In this document: positions 17,647 to 26,883 of the stretch, in pieces
How positions within the stretch are numbered: the stretch's first letter is position 1
Layout of the letters: the number at the start of each line of letters is the position of its first letter
DNA from: Gammaproteobacteria bacterium
GTDB lineage: Bacteria > Pseudomonadota > Gammaproteobacteria > Pseudomonadales > PIVM01
Assembly (NCBI GenBank): GCA_003353945.1
Contig: PIVM01000035.1
Span: 1-43,007 of the forward strand
Reading direction: 5' to 3'
DNA: 43,007 bases
The notes under the pieces: generated by a model
What the model was told of the DNA's origin: nothing
Seen by the model: the letters and a program-made list of their open reading frames with translations, nothing else
Databases searched by the model: none
Translations under genes and position numbers: made by a program

Positions 17647-17826
17647 TCACTTGTGATTATTATGTAGGGTGCAATAAGCTTGCGCATTGCAGGGCCTGCT
17701 CCATAAGCGAAGCGAGTGTTTTGGGTACCATTGATATTCAGTAAGATCGTTGGAAAACTGCTCCTTGCCCACAGCTCGGCTGGCGCCGGTCACTAGACAA
17801 ATTTTATCTCTTAGGTTCTCACTCAT
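17647..17826 (-). pseudogene. Remnant of an SDR gene (N-terminus only)
   Basis: The ATG at 17826 opens MSENLRDKICLVTGASRAVGKE, which is the first strand and the TGxxx(G/A)xG loop of a short-chain dehydrogenase. Similarity stops abruptly after about 22 residues, and the frame ends 37 residues later. The tail includes GTAGGGTGCAATAAGC and GCGCATTGCAGG, which resemble a common bacterial intergenic repeat. A deletion that removed the body of the gene is inferred. It could be translated as a 59-residue peptide, but is unlikely to function. Confidence 0.6.
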
Positions 17827-18046
17827 TATCCAGCGCTCCACAATGAACATTCTTCGGCATTACCTTGCATCTTATGGAAACAAGTTTCAAGTCTAAAAAA
17901 CCTAACAACTTCTTAACCTAAGCAGGGTATACAGTGGAAATGATGGCGTTTATGCTTGCCTGCCGTAAATAGGGTTACATCCCTCACTACCCCCCCTAAT
18001 AACAAAAAAAGAACCCCATAACTGCGAGCCATAGGAGAATAACAGA

Positions 18047-19153
18047 ATGACTGATGGTGCTATACCTACTCCCAGTCTGGATGAAATGACTGAAGAACAT
18101 GCTAGACCTACTCCCAGCCTGGAAGACAAAGACGCTGTGCGTCAGCGAATAGAGGAATGGCTGCCCGAACACATGCCAGAACTAACAAATGTAAAGCTGT
18201 CAGAGCTGGAAATTCCTGAAGGAACGGGCATGTCAAATGTCACCATATTGTTTGATGCCGAATTTGAATCTGCCAAAGGTAAAGAAAAACATGCTTTTGT
18301 AGGACGCTTGGAACCCAAGGGCGAAAAGTTGGTATTCCCTCGTTACGACCTTGGCCTTCAATACGCCATTATGGAAGCTGTGGGTATCGAAACAGATATT
18401 CCCATCCCACCCCTGTTAGCCGAAGACAGAACAGGCGATATTTTGGGCGTACCTTTCTTTATTATGGAAAAAGTGGCCGGGATCGTACCACCTGACATGC
18501 CTCCTTATCACATGGACGGCTGGGTGTGTGAAGCCGACTCGTCGGTTCGAGAGAATTTGTGGTGGCGCGCAGTGGATGCCATGGCTGATTTTCATAAGGT
18601 CGATACCAAGCAAGGCAAATTCGCTGAATTAATCGAATCATTTGAGTTTCCAAAATCCCTGGATGAGCAAATTGCTTACTGGGAAAACTATTATACTTGG
18701 GGGCTCGAGGGACATAAAAATGCCGCCTGCGACAATGCACTTGAATACCTTAAAGCCAACAAGCCCACAGACAATACTCAGCAACTGTGCTGGGGTGATT
18801 CACGCATGTCGAATGTGTTATTTAAAGAAGACAAATCAGACGTTGCAGCACTACTAGACTGGGAAATGCTCACACTGGGTAATCCACAACAGGATATCGC
18901 CTGGTGGATCTTTATGGATGAATTGTTCAGTACTGGATTGGGCGCGCCCCGACTAGAAGGCATTCCCGGCCGTGAAGAAACCGCTAAGCGCTGGTCAGAA
19001 TTGACCGGCTACGGCACGGATGATCTTGATTACTACCTTGTCTTTGCCGGTTACCGCTTCTCTGTGATGCTAGCGCGCGTCTCCATAATTCGCGGTGACA
19101 CAGACTTTATTGCGGAAAGTTTTGCCAGTAATTATTTAGCCACTTTGCATTAA
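18047..19153 (+). CDS. Phosphotransferase family protein (APH, acyl-CoA dehydrogenase-associated type)
   Basis: A 368-residue protein with the aminoglycoside phosphotransferase/choline kinase fold. LCWGDSRMSNVLF (around residue 248) is the Brenner-type catalytic loop with D and N in place, and ALLDWEMLTLGNPQQDIAWW (about 270-290) holds the metal-binding Asp. FVGRLEPKGEKLVFPRYDLGLQYAIMEAV fits the N-lobe. Relatives of this type usually lie beside acyl-CoA dehydrogenases in lipid-degradation loci rather than acting in antibiotic resistance. AGGAG nine bases before the ATG supports the start. The first 28 residues carry a short duplication (PTPSLDE / PTPSLED). Confidence 0.85.
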   Translation: MTDGAIPTPSLDEMTEEHARPTPSLEDKDAVRQRIEEWLPEHMPELTNVKLSELEIPEGTGMSNVTILFDAEFESAKGKEKHAFVGRLEPKGEKLVFPRYDLGLQYAIMEAVGIETDIPIPPLLAEDRTGDILGVPFFIMEKVAGIVPPDMPPYHMDGWVCEADSSVRENLWWRAVDAMADFHKVDTKQGKFAELIESFEFPKSLDEQIAYWENYYTWGLEGHKNAACDNALEYLKANKPTDNTQQLCWGDSRMSNVLFKEDKSDVAALLDWEMLTLGNPQQDIAWWIFMDELFSTGLGAPRLEGIPGREETAKRWSELTGYGTDDLDYYLVFAGYRFSVMLARVSIIRGDTDFIAESFASNYLATLH

Positions 19154-19229
19154 TTATCCGCTTTTGTTAAAGGGAGTTGTGACCGAGAAGTGCGGCTCCC
19201 GCGATTCAATCAGTGAACAGCAGAAATCT

Positions 19230-20765
19230 TTAGCTGATTTTCAACATCTGATCATCAATATTGGCAGCACTCAGCGCATGCTCCTGGCATCGGTCACTCT
19301 TGCCTGGTATAAAATGACCCGGCGAATTCGCCCTGGGCAACTCCACAGCACAGCACTCCTTGTCATTCCGCATTCCTGTGCAACAAGGATGTTGATAATG
19401 ATCGAGCCAATTCAGATAACGCTCTTCTGTAACAAAACATTTTTCAGCAACATAGGCAATGGGAGACTCAAGATAACGACCAGCATCTGCTATAGGAATG
19501 GTCAAATGCCCCGCACCGGGGTGATAAGCAACAAAGGTGATGCCACACTGGCTGAGCTTATCCAGGAATCTATCCCCGCCCTCATGGAGTAATTTTTGTT
19601 TATCATTACGTAATTCAGCGATATCTTCTCGCAAATTGGCTATCTGCTCATCCCGATAATAAAGCTCTACTTCACGCATATCGAGCATTTCCTTGAGCTG
19701 CGATGATTCCGCTTCAAGTTTCGCTTTTAACTCCATCCCATATTTCTTTTTCAGACTATCAAGTTGTGATTTTTCCAATGCTTTGGCTTCATCGATCTGA
19801 TCAAGAAACTGCTCTCTGGCCAATTGATATTCTTCTCCCTGCTCTGCCAAATTTTCCTTTAATGCAATATTGCGTTTTTTCTCTACCTCCTGAGTTTTCT
19901 GCATGGAACTCAGTTTTTGCTGCCATTGCTCAAACTCAGATGCCTGCTCGGATTTCAGTTTATCCATTGAATCCTTATGAGCGGTTTGCATTGTAGTCAA
20001 CTGAAAACGCAATCGTTTAATCAGTTTCGCCGCTTTATTCCGCTCGGATTGACTAAACCGCTCAATAGATACGGATAAGTTTTCGGACTCACCGTTTTGA
20101 GGCAAACTATCGGCATTATTTTGTGCTTGTATCGGTTGCACTGATCCACCAGCAAGCAATTCTGCTTGAGGCAACTGCATCGTTAACTGAGGCGCGTTGC
20201 TTGCCCCATTAAACAATGGCTGCAATACAGGCGGCTCAGCCATTGCAGTTTCTGTTGTTGATTGTGCTGCTGGTGGTGTTGGTGTTGGTGTTGGTGTTGG
20301 TGTTGGTGGTGCGTGTTCTTCAGTAATCAGGCAGAGCTTATTATTTTGCAGTGCATTTTTAATAGCAACAAAACTATTACCTTCAGCGCCCATCACCGGA
20401 TCCCACAGACTTCGTTGATGCCATGCTATCGGGCATTGACTGCGACAGGCCAGGCGGATAGCCCCAGCACCAAGGTCTGGACCCCGTCCGGAAATTTCTG
20501 ACATATGCATGAGCGGCATATTCCAATTTCTCTCTACCAACCCATCCGATTCAAAACGAATGGAAAAGAAAACTGCCGCCTTGACAAAAAGCTGCCGATT
20601 AACTTTCACAAAAACTGCTTGGCATTCTCGCCCGGCAAACTCTTGAATACCAACCACGTTGTCCAGCACTGCCTCAAACTCAGCATACAACATTTCTTTG
20701 ACGACACAGGGGCCATCAAAAAACAATACGGCTTCAGAAACTGTATCACTGGTTTGACTCATCAT
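19230..20765 (-). CDS. Hypothetical coiled-coil protein with conserved C-terminal domain
   Basis: A 511-residue protein with three parts. The N-terminal ~150 residues form a globular domain (VLFFDGPCVVKEMLYAEFEAVLD). A low-complexity linker follows, including five PT dipeptides (about 154-163) from a hexanucleotide repeat. Then comes a long charged coiled coil (about 235-395). The C-terminal ~110 residues include GITFVAYHPGAGHLTIPIADAGRYL and a Cys-rich stretch with HPCC and ECC. From memory the YHPGAGHLTIP region is conserved in hypothetical gammaproteobacterial proteins, but I cannot name a function. No signal peptide or membrane segment is seen. Two adjacent ATGs could serve as start, with no clear ribosome-binding site. 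Confidence 0.7.
   Translation of the reverse strand: MMSQTSDTVSEAVLFFDGPCVVKEMLYAEFEAVLDNVVGIQEFAGRECQAVFVKVNRQLFVKAAVFFSIRFESDGLVERNWNMPLMHMSEISGRGPDLGAGAIRLACRSQCPIAWHQRSLWDPVMGAEGNSFVAIKNALQNNKLCLITEEHAPPTPTPTPTPTPPAAQSTTETAMAEPPVLQPLFNGASNAPQLTMQLPQAELLAGGSVQPIQAQNNADSLPQNGESENLSVSIERFSQSERNKAAKLIKRLRFQLTTMQTAHKDSMDKLKSEQASEFEQWQQKLSSMQKTQEVEKKRNIALKENLAEQGEEYQLAREQFLDQIDEAKALEKSQLDSLKKKYGMELKAKLEAESSQLKEMLDMREVELYYRDEQIANLREDIAELRNDKQKLLHEGGDRFLDKLSQCGITFVAYHPGAGHLTIPIADAGRYLESPIAYVAEKCFVTEERYLNWLDHYQHPCCTGMRNDKECCAVELPRANSPGHFIPGKSDRCQEHALSAANIDDQMLKIS
20275..20310. repeat. Hexanucleotide microsatellite (GGTGTT) in the coiled-coil gene
   Basis: Five consecutive GGTGTT units followed by one GGTGGT encode the PT run of the overlapping minus-strand protein. 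Length changes in steps of six keep the frame, so only linker length would vary. Confidence 0.85.
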
Positions 20766-21274
20766 AAAACGAAGTGCCTAATCATGGATATAAATGCATG
20801 CAGGCGTCCTATCCAGAGGGAAGAACCGCAGCTTAACTAAAGCTAAGTATAGTGCGATAAAATGAGCATCAATAAGGTGAATATCTGAAACTGCGAGCCC
20901 CACACAGTGGAAGTGTGACCTGGTTTGCAAGCGATTGAGAAGCTTGATCTTTCTAGTTGTTTCGTAGGATTTACACTATTTTCGGACAGGCAAGTTCTTC
21001 CCCGTAGTGTAAGCTCACCTGGCGCTCAACTGGCATTGTAAGTCAATGAAATTCAATCGGTTTTTTATAGATTACCTGAACATTCAAGCCAAACTCAATT
21101 GCGAATCAGATAATAGCTTGTTTCCATTTACTGACTCAGAAAAAACCTCACATCTTCCAGCTCAATCAATTCATCATATTTGTCAGAACTGGAATTGCAC
21201 CATCATCGCTTTAACCAATAAACAAGTAACGCCAAACTTTGTTAAAATGACAGCTGATCCCCAAGGTAACAACA
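20766..21274. other. Long divergent intergenic region
   Basis: This 509-bp interval separates the coiled-coil gene (minus) from the molybdopterin oxidoreductase (plus). It contains a CACAC/GTGTG hairpin near 20905-20921 and an ACACTA/TAGTGT pair spaced about 30 bp near 20975-21010. A 79-codon ORF (21046-21285) was judged spurious. No clear promoter hexamers were identified. Confidence 0.4.
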
Positions 21275-23461
21275 ATGAAATCTAAAAAAGTAACCTTCTG
21301 TAGAATTTGCGAACCCCTTTGTGGCCTAGTGGTTGACGTTGAAAACAACCATATTACTAACATCAAACCGGATCAAAATCATGTTGTCAGCAAAGGCTAC
21401 GCATGTATGAAAGGGCTGTCTTTTGAAAGATTTCGCACAACGCCAGACCGCCTGACACATCCACTTAAAAAGGTTGACGGCCAATACCAGCGAATTTCCT
21501 GGGAACAAGCACTGAATGAAATTGGCGAAAAAGTGAAAAATTTACGCAAGGTCCATGGCGACGAAAGTGTTGGTCTCTATTTTGGCAATCCCGTCAGTTT
21601 CAGCCCTCTGTTGCCTCTGTTTGTCATGGGTTTTCTCAAAGGCCTTAACACCAGCAAATTCTTTAATCCCGGCTCACTCGATTTAAATAATAAATTTGCC
21701 GTAAATGAGCGAATGTATGGCACGGGAATGGCGCTAACTTTTCCAGATGTTGATCGCGCCGAGTTTCTTATGATTATCGGCAGTAATCCCACTGTCTCGA
21801 AAATGAGCATGATTCATCTGCCGCACCCCACCGAGCGGATTAAAGCAATTACAGAACGTGGTGGCCGCGTCGTACATCTCAACCCACGGCGCACGGAAAC
21901 AGCCAAACAGGTCGGCGGTGATCAGGTATTTATCCGCCCCGATACCGATGTGTATTTTCTGGCAGCGTTTCTACACGAAGTTCTGCAACGAGATGGCGTA
22001 AAACACCAACGTGTACTGGAACACATGAATGGTTTCGAACACCTCAAGGCAATCGTAGCGGACTGGACGCCAGAAAAGCAGGCACAGGTGACCGGTGTTT
22101 CAGCTGATACTTTACGCGCGCTTGTGAGTGCCTATCTGAAGGCAGATGGCGCCGCATTATACGCCTCCACCGGCTTGAACCTTGGTCGCAACGGAACCCT
22201 TGGATTCTGGTTTCTGGAAATCATCAATGCCATCACCGGCAACCTTGACCGGCTCGGAGGCACATTGATGGGTCAGGGTATTTTTGATTACAACAAGTTG
22301 TTGGCCGAGAACCCCTCTCCGACAAATTATTCCCGCATCGGTAATTTTCCCAGTCTTTGCGAAGGCTTGCCAACTCCTTTATTGGCAGACGAAATATTAA
22401 CACCCGGCGAAGGCCAGATACGCGCGTTGTTTGTGATGTCAGGCAATCCCCTGATGATGGGAACCAACAGCAATAAATTTGCGAAAGCACTCGACAGCCT
22501 TGAACTCATGATCAGCATTGAAATCGTGCGCAACGAAACGGCCAATTATGCCGATTACATTCTACCGGGCACTCACTTTGCCGAGCGCCCGGATATTCCA
22601 ATTGCCTTCACCAGCATGATTGGTCTTACCCCTGTACCCTATTATCAATACACGGATCGTCTGGTAAGTCCTCCAGGAGAATGCCGCGACGAGGCCTGGA
22701 TACTAACCCAGCTGAGCAATATATGCGGTGCGCCGTTTTACGGATCTAAAGCACTGCAAACTGTGCTCAACACTTGCGAACGAATAAAGAAAATTCCACT
22801 GCTCGGCAAACAATTCACACCCATGCCTGAACGACTGCTGGGCATGATTTCACGTTTCGGCAAACAAGGATCACTCAACAAACTGCGACGTTCGCCCCAT
22901 GGCGTTTTAAGAGGCGACTGGAAAAGCAATAACTACTTAGGAAAACGCGTCCATACACCATCAAATAAAGTCGAACTTGCACCACCGGATTTAGTCGAGT
23001 TGGCGGCCTCCCGCCTACCGGCCATGTTCAAAGAAGAATTAGAACAGACAAACAAGATTAAACTCATTTCCAAACGCGAACGTTTCAGCCACAATGCCTG
23101 GACCCATAACGACGAAGCCTTTGTCAAAGGAAAACGAAATACTAACTATCTGTATATACACCCTCAAGACGCGAAAAAATTGGACATAAGTGAAGGACAA
23201 CGCGTTAAAATAAGCAATGACATCGGTGTTGTTGAGGCACCTGCGGCTATCAGTGATGACCTCATGCCAGGCACCGTTGCACTACCGCAAGGTTGGGGAC
23301 ATCAGGGCTCCGACGGCCTGAGCGTTGCCTGCAAAACCACTGGCGTCAACTCCAATATTCTCGCCGCCGATGGCCCAAATCAGATCGAACCCATATCCGG
23401 CATTGCTCACTTTAATGGTATTGTTGTGCAAGTTGAGGCAATAACGGGTAAAAGCGCGTAG
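21275..23461 (+). CDS. Molybdopterin-dependent oxidoreductase (FdhF/NapA-like catalytic subunit)
   Basis: The 728-residue protein begins CRICEPLCGL with C9, C12, C16 and, in KGYACMKG, C44: the CxxCxxxC...C set for an N-terminal [4Fe-4S] cluster of the DMSO-reductase superfamily. VHLNPRRTETAKQVGGDQVFIRPDTD (about 205-230), GGTLMGQG (near 328) and VMSGNPLMMGTN belong to the bis-MGD binding domains; the C-terminal beta domain (about 600-720, VKISNDIGVVEAPAAISDDLMPGTVALPQGWGHQG) closes the protein. No Tat signal is seen, so it should be cytoplasmic. AAGGT seven bases before the ATG supports the start. No partner electron-transfer or cofactor-insertion gene is adjacent. Substrate unknown. Confidence 0.88.
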   Translation: MKSKKVTFCRICEPLCGLVVDVENNHITNIKPDQNHVVSKGYACMKGLSFERFRTTPDRLTHPLKKVDGQYQRISWEQALNEIGEKVKNLRKVHGDESVGLYFGNPVSFSPLLPLFVMGFLKGLNTSKFFNPGSLDLNNKFAVNERMYGTGMALTFPDVDRAEFLMIIGSNPTVSKMSMIHLPHPTERIKAITERGGRVVHLNPRRTETAKQVGGDQVFIRPDTDVYFLAAFLHEVLQRDGVKHQRVLEHMNGFEHLKAIVADWTPEKQAQVTGVSADTLRALVSAYLKADGAALYASTGLNLGRNGTLGFWFLEIINAITGNLDRLGGTLMGQGIFDYNKLLAENPSPTNYSRIGNFPSLCEGLPTPLLADEILTPGEGQIRALFVMSGNPLMMGTNSNKFAKALDSLELMISIEIVRNETANYADYILPGTHFAERPDIPIAFTSMIGLTPVPYYQYTDRLVSPPGECRDEAWILTQLSNICGAPFYGSKALQTVLNTCERIKKIPLLGKQFTPMPERLLGMISRFGKQGSLNKLRRSPHGVLRGDWKSNNYLGKRVHTPSNKVELAPPDLVELAASRLPAMFKEELEQTNKIKLISKRERFSHNAWTHNDEAFVKGKRNTNYLYIHPQDAKKLDISEGQRVKISNDIGVVEAPAAISDDLMPGTVALPQGWGHQGSDGLSVACKTTGVNSNILAADGPNQIEPISGIAHFNGIVVQVEAITGKSA

Positions 23462-23523
23462 ATAATGAATGCCGTACTATCCCCTTATTCTATGGCTGAT
23501 AACTTTCTGACAGGTAATTACTG

Positions 23524-25035
23524 ATGCACTGGTTCAAGGCTCTTCTTTGCCTGCTTGCAATTCCTCTGTTTATTTGGAGCCACAACAAATTATCACGCCC
23601 TAACCAGCTCCGGCTCTTTTCGCTGATTATTCTCGTTGGCGTGCTCGCCTATTTCCAGTTTGGGCTGCTTCACCAAAATGGCACTTACCTGCATAAACAT
23701 GAAATGTTTCATTATGCGCTAAACAGTAAACACTTTGACGATCTGGGTTACTTTAAGCTGTATCAGTGCACTGCAAGGGTATTGCTGGAAAATGGCGACG
23801 GCCAAGAACTTGTACGCTATCGCATCCGAGATCTTGAAAGCAATAACCTGAAACGAGGACGCTGGGCTCTCACGAAAGAAGGTGCGTGTCCCATGCAATT
23901 TAATACCGCATCAGAAAAACAATTTAAACAAGATATTCTGGCGTTTCGTGATCTCTATGGACTTCCCGTGTTGGCGCGAGCGATCGGCGATCATGGCTAT
24001 AACGCCACGCCCATCAATACGGTCTGGCTTAAGATCTGGTCGAGTTGGATTGACGTCACGCATACTCAACTTCAATGGCTCACACAGATTGACACAGTCG
24101 CATTGATCGTCATTCTTGCTGCCATTCATTGGGGATTCGGCTTACGAGTCTGTGCTGTAGCCGCCTTGTTACTAGGGCTCGGATACCCCTGGCAATATGA
24201 TTGGACGGGCGGAGGATTCAGCCGACTCACCTGGCTTGCGTTCCTATGCATCGGTATGGCGTCACTGAAAAGAGAACGTTATCTACTTGCCGGATCAAGC
24301 ATCACTATTTCCGGATTATTGACCTTATTTCCACTTGTGTTCGCGGGGTCTCTGATCACGGCGATAGTGATTCAGGCCATAAAAAGACGACAGCTGGACT
24401 TAATGGGAAAGCAGCTTCTTATCAGCATCGCAGCCACCTTTGTGATTATTGTGCTTGTTGTTGGATTTGTTCTTGGCTTTGATAGCTATGCCGATTTTTA
24501 TTTGGTTATGAGCAGGCATACGGGAACTCCCTTGGTGAATCATATGGGCTTGTCGACACTACTGGGGTGGGAGCCTGGTTTTACAGCAGAATCGCTAATT
24601 GATCAAAAACTGGATGACCCCTTTCTTACCTGGAAAGAACACTATCACCAATTACAACATGAACGCGTCTGGATTTGGATAACGGCAATTGCACTGTCAA
24701 TTATTACTTATCTACTGCTGTTACGTCGAAATCTTCCCATCTGGTATTTCATACCGCTTGCCGGTCCAACACTATTTTCCGCCGTTGCCATGACGTCTTA
24801 CTACTATATCTGGATGATCGTGCTTGTGCCTTTAATAGCGAACAATTCCAGGCAATTGACCATGCTGTTCAGCTTCCTGTTCTACACCCAGGTTGTTGCC
24901 ATCCTGCAACCCGGCCTTCAACAGGAGCATTTACTCCACTCAGCAGGCGCCTTGCTTTTCTTTATTTCTTTAAGTATCGATATGCTGGTGACACGCGATA
25001 ATAAAACGAACATCAGGGTGAACCATTCACCGTAG
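23524..25035 (+). CDS. Polytopic membrane protein, possibly GT-C-type
   Basis: A 503-residue integral membrane protein with about 10 hydrophobic segments. The first two lie within residues 1-50, followed by a soluble loop (about 55-175) with two Cys (YQCTARVLL, GACPMQF). The pattern of a first-loop HKHEMFHYALNSKHFDDLGYFKLYQCT after the second helix recalls GT-C-fold glycosyltransferases and related membrane enzymes, where an acidic residue in this loop is catalytic; this is a fold-level guess only. It starts 62 bp after the molybdopterin oxidoreductase on the same strand and may be co-transcribed. Confidence 0.65.
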   Translation: MHWFKALLCLLAIPLFIWSHNKLSRPNQLRLFSLIILVGVLAYFQFGLLHQNGTYLHKHEMFHYALNSKHFDDLGYFKLYQCTARVLLENGDGQELVRYRIRDLESNNLKRGRWALTKEGACPMQFNTASEKQFKQDILAFRDLYGLPVLARAIGDHGYNATPINTVWLKIWSSWIDVTHTQLQWLTQIDTVALIVILAAIHWGFGLRVCAVAALLLGLGYPWQYDWTGGGFSRLTWLAFLCIGMASLKRERYLLAGSSITISGLLTLFPLVFAGSLITAIVIQAIKRRQLDLMGKQLLISIAATFVIIVLVVGFVLGFDSYADFYLVMSRHTGTPLVNHMGLSTLLGWEPGFTAESLIDQKLDDPFLTWKEHYHQLQHERVWIWITAIALSIITYLLLLRRNLPIWYFIPLAGPTLFSAVAMTSYYYIWMIVLVPLIANNSRQLTMLFSFLFYTQVVAILQPGLQQEHLLHSAGALLFFISLSIDMLVTRDNKTNIRVNHSP

Positions 25036-25078
25036 CCACAGGCGCTCCATAATGCCTATGTCGACAAACCAAAGAAGA

Positions 25079-25840
25079 CTATCCAAGAACAGCATCAAGC
25101 AGTTTTTTGGTGTACGGGTGTTGAGGTGTTGAAAATACTCTCTCACTGTCACCACGCTCAACTATCTCACCTTGATACATCACAAGCACCTCATCTGCAA
25201 TTAATCGGGCCAACGCCAGGTCATGCGTAATAAACAACAAAGTCAGTTGATACTGCTTTCTGAGATCCATTAACAGATTAATAATCTGCGCCTGCACTGA
25301 AACATCCAACGCCGATGTCGGCTCATCACATATGAGTAAGCGGGGGCCAACGGCCAAGGCTCGAGCAATACCCAAGCGCTGGCGTTGACCACCGGACAAC
25401 TGATGAGGATACAGCAACAGATGCTGCGACTGCAGGCCAACCTGTTCAAAACACGCTAACAAAATCGATTCAGAGACCTCACGCCCTTGCAATCGAAAAG
25501 CTTCTTCCACTATTCGCCTGGCTGGCCACCGCGGATTCAGGGACCCGTAGGGATCCTGAAAAATCATCTGTAATTGCGAGGCATAGCGTCGAAAATCCAG
25601 CGCACTAAACCGCGTCGGCATCGGTTTGCCATCTAAAAATATCTCACCGCGCTCTCTGCGATACAGCCCCATAATCATCTTTGCCAGTGTGGATTTCCCT
25701 GAACCGCTCTCCCCCACAAGAGCAAGCACTTGCCCTTCATAAATATCCAAAGAGACCTGTCGCAATACTTCTGTGCGCTGGCCTCGCCCTGAGGAGAAAC
25801 TCTGACACAACTCACGCACTGACAATACCGGCTCGCCCAT
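25079..25840 (-). CDS. Peptide ABC transporter ATP-binding protein (OppF/DppF-like)
   Basis: The second ATPase of the transporter. Walker A GESGSGKST (43-51), Q-loop MIFQDPYGSLNPRW, signature LSGGQRQRLGIARALA, Walker B LLICDEPTSALD, and H-loop LFITHDLALA are all intact. It ends at HPYTKKLLDAVLG (253 residues), so it lacks the Cys-containing C-terminal extension of full OppF proteins (typically about 320 residues). Its start codon shares one base with the stop of the upstream ATPase gene (TGATG), indicating translational coupling. It is the last gene of the five-gene operon. Confidence 0.92.
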   Translation of the reverse strand: MGEPVLSVRELCQSFSSGRGQRTEVLRQVSLDIYEGQVLALVGESGSGKSTLAKMIMGLYRRERGEIFLDGKPMPTRFSALDFRRYASQLQMIFQDPYGSLNPRWPARRIVEEAFRLQGREVSESILLACFEQVGLQSQHLLLYPHQLSGGQRQRLGIARALAVGPRLLICDEPTSALDVSVQAQIINLLMDLRKQYQLTLLFITHDLALARLIADEVLVMYQGEIVERGDSERVFSTPQHPYTKKLLDAVLG

Positions 25841-26883
25841 CAGGTCAATGTCTCTTTTTGTGGATTGGCATCATGATATTGCCAGCAACGCAGAGCATGA
25901 CCATCCGCCTTCCCATTCGCTCTCCCATCCACCCTGTTTATCCAGGGTGCTTGTGTTTGAGTGCAAATTCGCATGGCCCGGTCACAGCGATTGGCGAAAG
26001 CACAACCGCTTGCCACGTACCCTGCCGTTGGCGGTTGACCCTCCAGCACAGTCAGCGCTTGCCCACGCTGTTGCAAGGCAGGGGTGGATGCCTTTAATGC
26101 AGCCGTATAAGGGTGAGCGGTATTACCGAAAACCTCTTCGATGCCACCGTATTCAACAATTTCCCCCGCGTACATCACCGCCACCTGATCCGCCACGTGC
26201 GATACGACTCCCAGATCATGGGTGATCAGCAACAAAGCGGTGCCATGCTGAGTCTGCAACTGTTTGAATAAGGACAATACTTGTTGCTGAGTAGTCACAT
26301 CCAGCGCGGTAGTGGGCTCATCGGCAATAATAACCGCAGGTTCACAGGCTAGCGCCATCGCAATTAACACGCGTTGCAACATGCCTCCGGAAAACTCAAA
26401 GGGATACTGCCGGAGTCGTCGTTTTGGCTCATCAATGCCCGTTTCTGACAACAAGACTTCAGCCCGCCTCATGGCGTCAGCTCGCTTCATTTTTTTATGT
26501 ACGATCAATGGCTCCGCCACCTGCTCGCCGATCGTCATCGTGGGATTTAAAGCCGTCATTGCCTCTTGAAATATCATGGCAATGCGATTACCCCGCAGGG
26601 AGCGCAACTCGTCTTGAGTCAGACCCAGCATGGGTGCTCCCTGTAGCAAGACTTCTCCACTCACGCTCGCTATTTGCTGGTCAGGTATCAATCCCATTAG
26701 TGACAGCATGGCTATCGTTTTGCCACAACCCGACTCACCCACCAGCGCCATGGTTTGGCCTTTTTCCAGCGTAAAAGAGACATCACGCACAATCTTTACA
26801 TCGCCGCCTTCTGCTCTTAATGAAACCGAAAAATCACTTACCGATAAGGCAACTGTGTTTGTTTGCATCGCCCTATTGATCAT
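25840..26883 (-). CDS. Peptide ABC transporter ATP-binding protein (OppD/DppD-like)
   Basis: The first ATPase of the transporter, 347 residues. It has Walker A GESGCGKT (about 49-56), Q-loop MIFQEAMTALNPTM, signature FSGGMLQRVLIAMALA, Walker B VIIADEPTTALD and LLLITHDLGVV. The C-terminal oligopeptide-transporter domain is present with its cysteines (GCAFANRCDRAMRIC). The ATG overlaps the permease stop codon by 4 bp (ATGA); an internal ATG five codons later is a possible alternative start. It should form a heterodimer with the OppF-like partner on the cytoplasmic face. Confidence 0.93.
   Translation of the reverse strand: MINRAMQTNTVALSVSDFSVSLRAEGGDVKIVRDVSFTLEKGQTMALVGESGCGKTIAMLSLMGLIPDQQIASVSGEVLLQGAPMLGLTQDELRSLRGNRIAMIFQEAMTALNPTMTIGEQVAEPLIVHKKMKRADAMRRAEVLLSETGIDEPKRRLRQYPFEFSGGMLQRVLIAMALACEPAVIIADEPTTALDVTTQQQVLSLFKQLQTQHGTALLLITHDLGVVSHVADQVAVMYAGEIVEYGGIEEVFGNTAHPYTAALKASTPALQQRGQALTVLEGQPPTAGYVASGCAFANRCDRAMRICTQTQAPWINRVDGRANGKADGHALRCWQYHDANPQKETLT

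Noticed and set aside
18047-19153. Antibiotic-resistance aminoglycoside phosphotransferase
   Set aside because: The sequence has the pattern of the acyl-CoA dehydrogenase-associated APH branch, and its neighbours are lipid-type oxidoreductases rather than resistance genes.
19164-19592. 142-codon plus-strand ORF after the APH gene
   Set aside because: It is antisense to the C-terminal domain and coiled coil of the 511-residue protein, which has the more convincing composition.
21046-21285. 79-codon plus-strand ORF before the molybdopterin oxidoreductase
   Set aside because: It overlaps the better supported start at 21275, has no clear ribosome-binding site and no recognisable motif.
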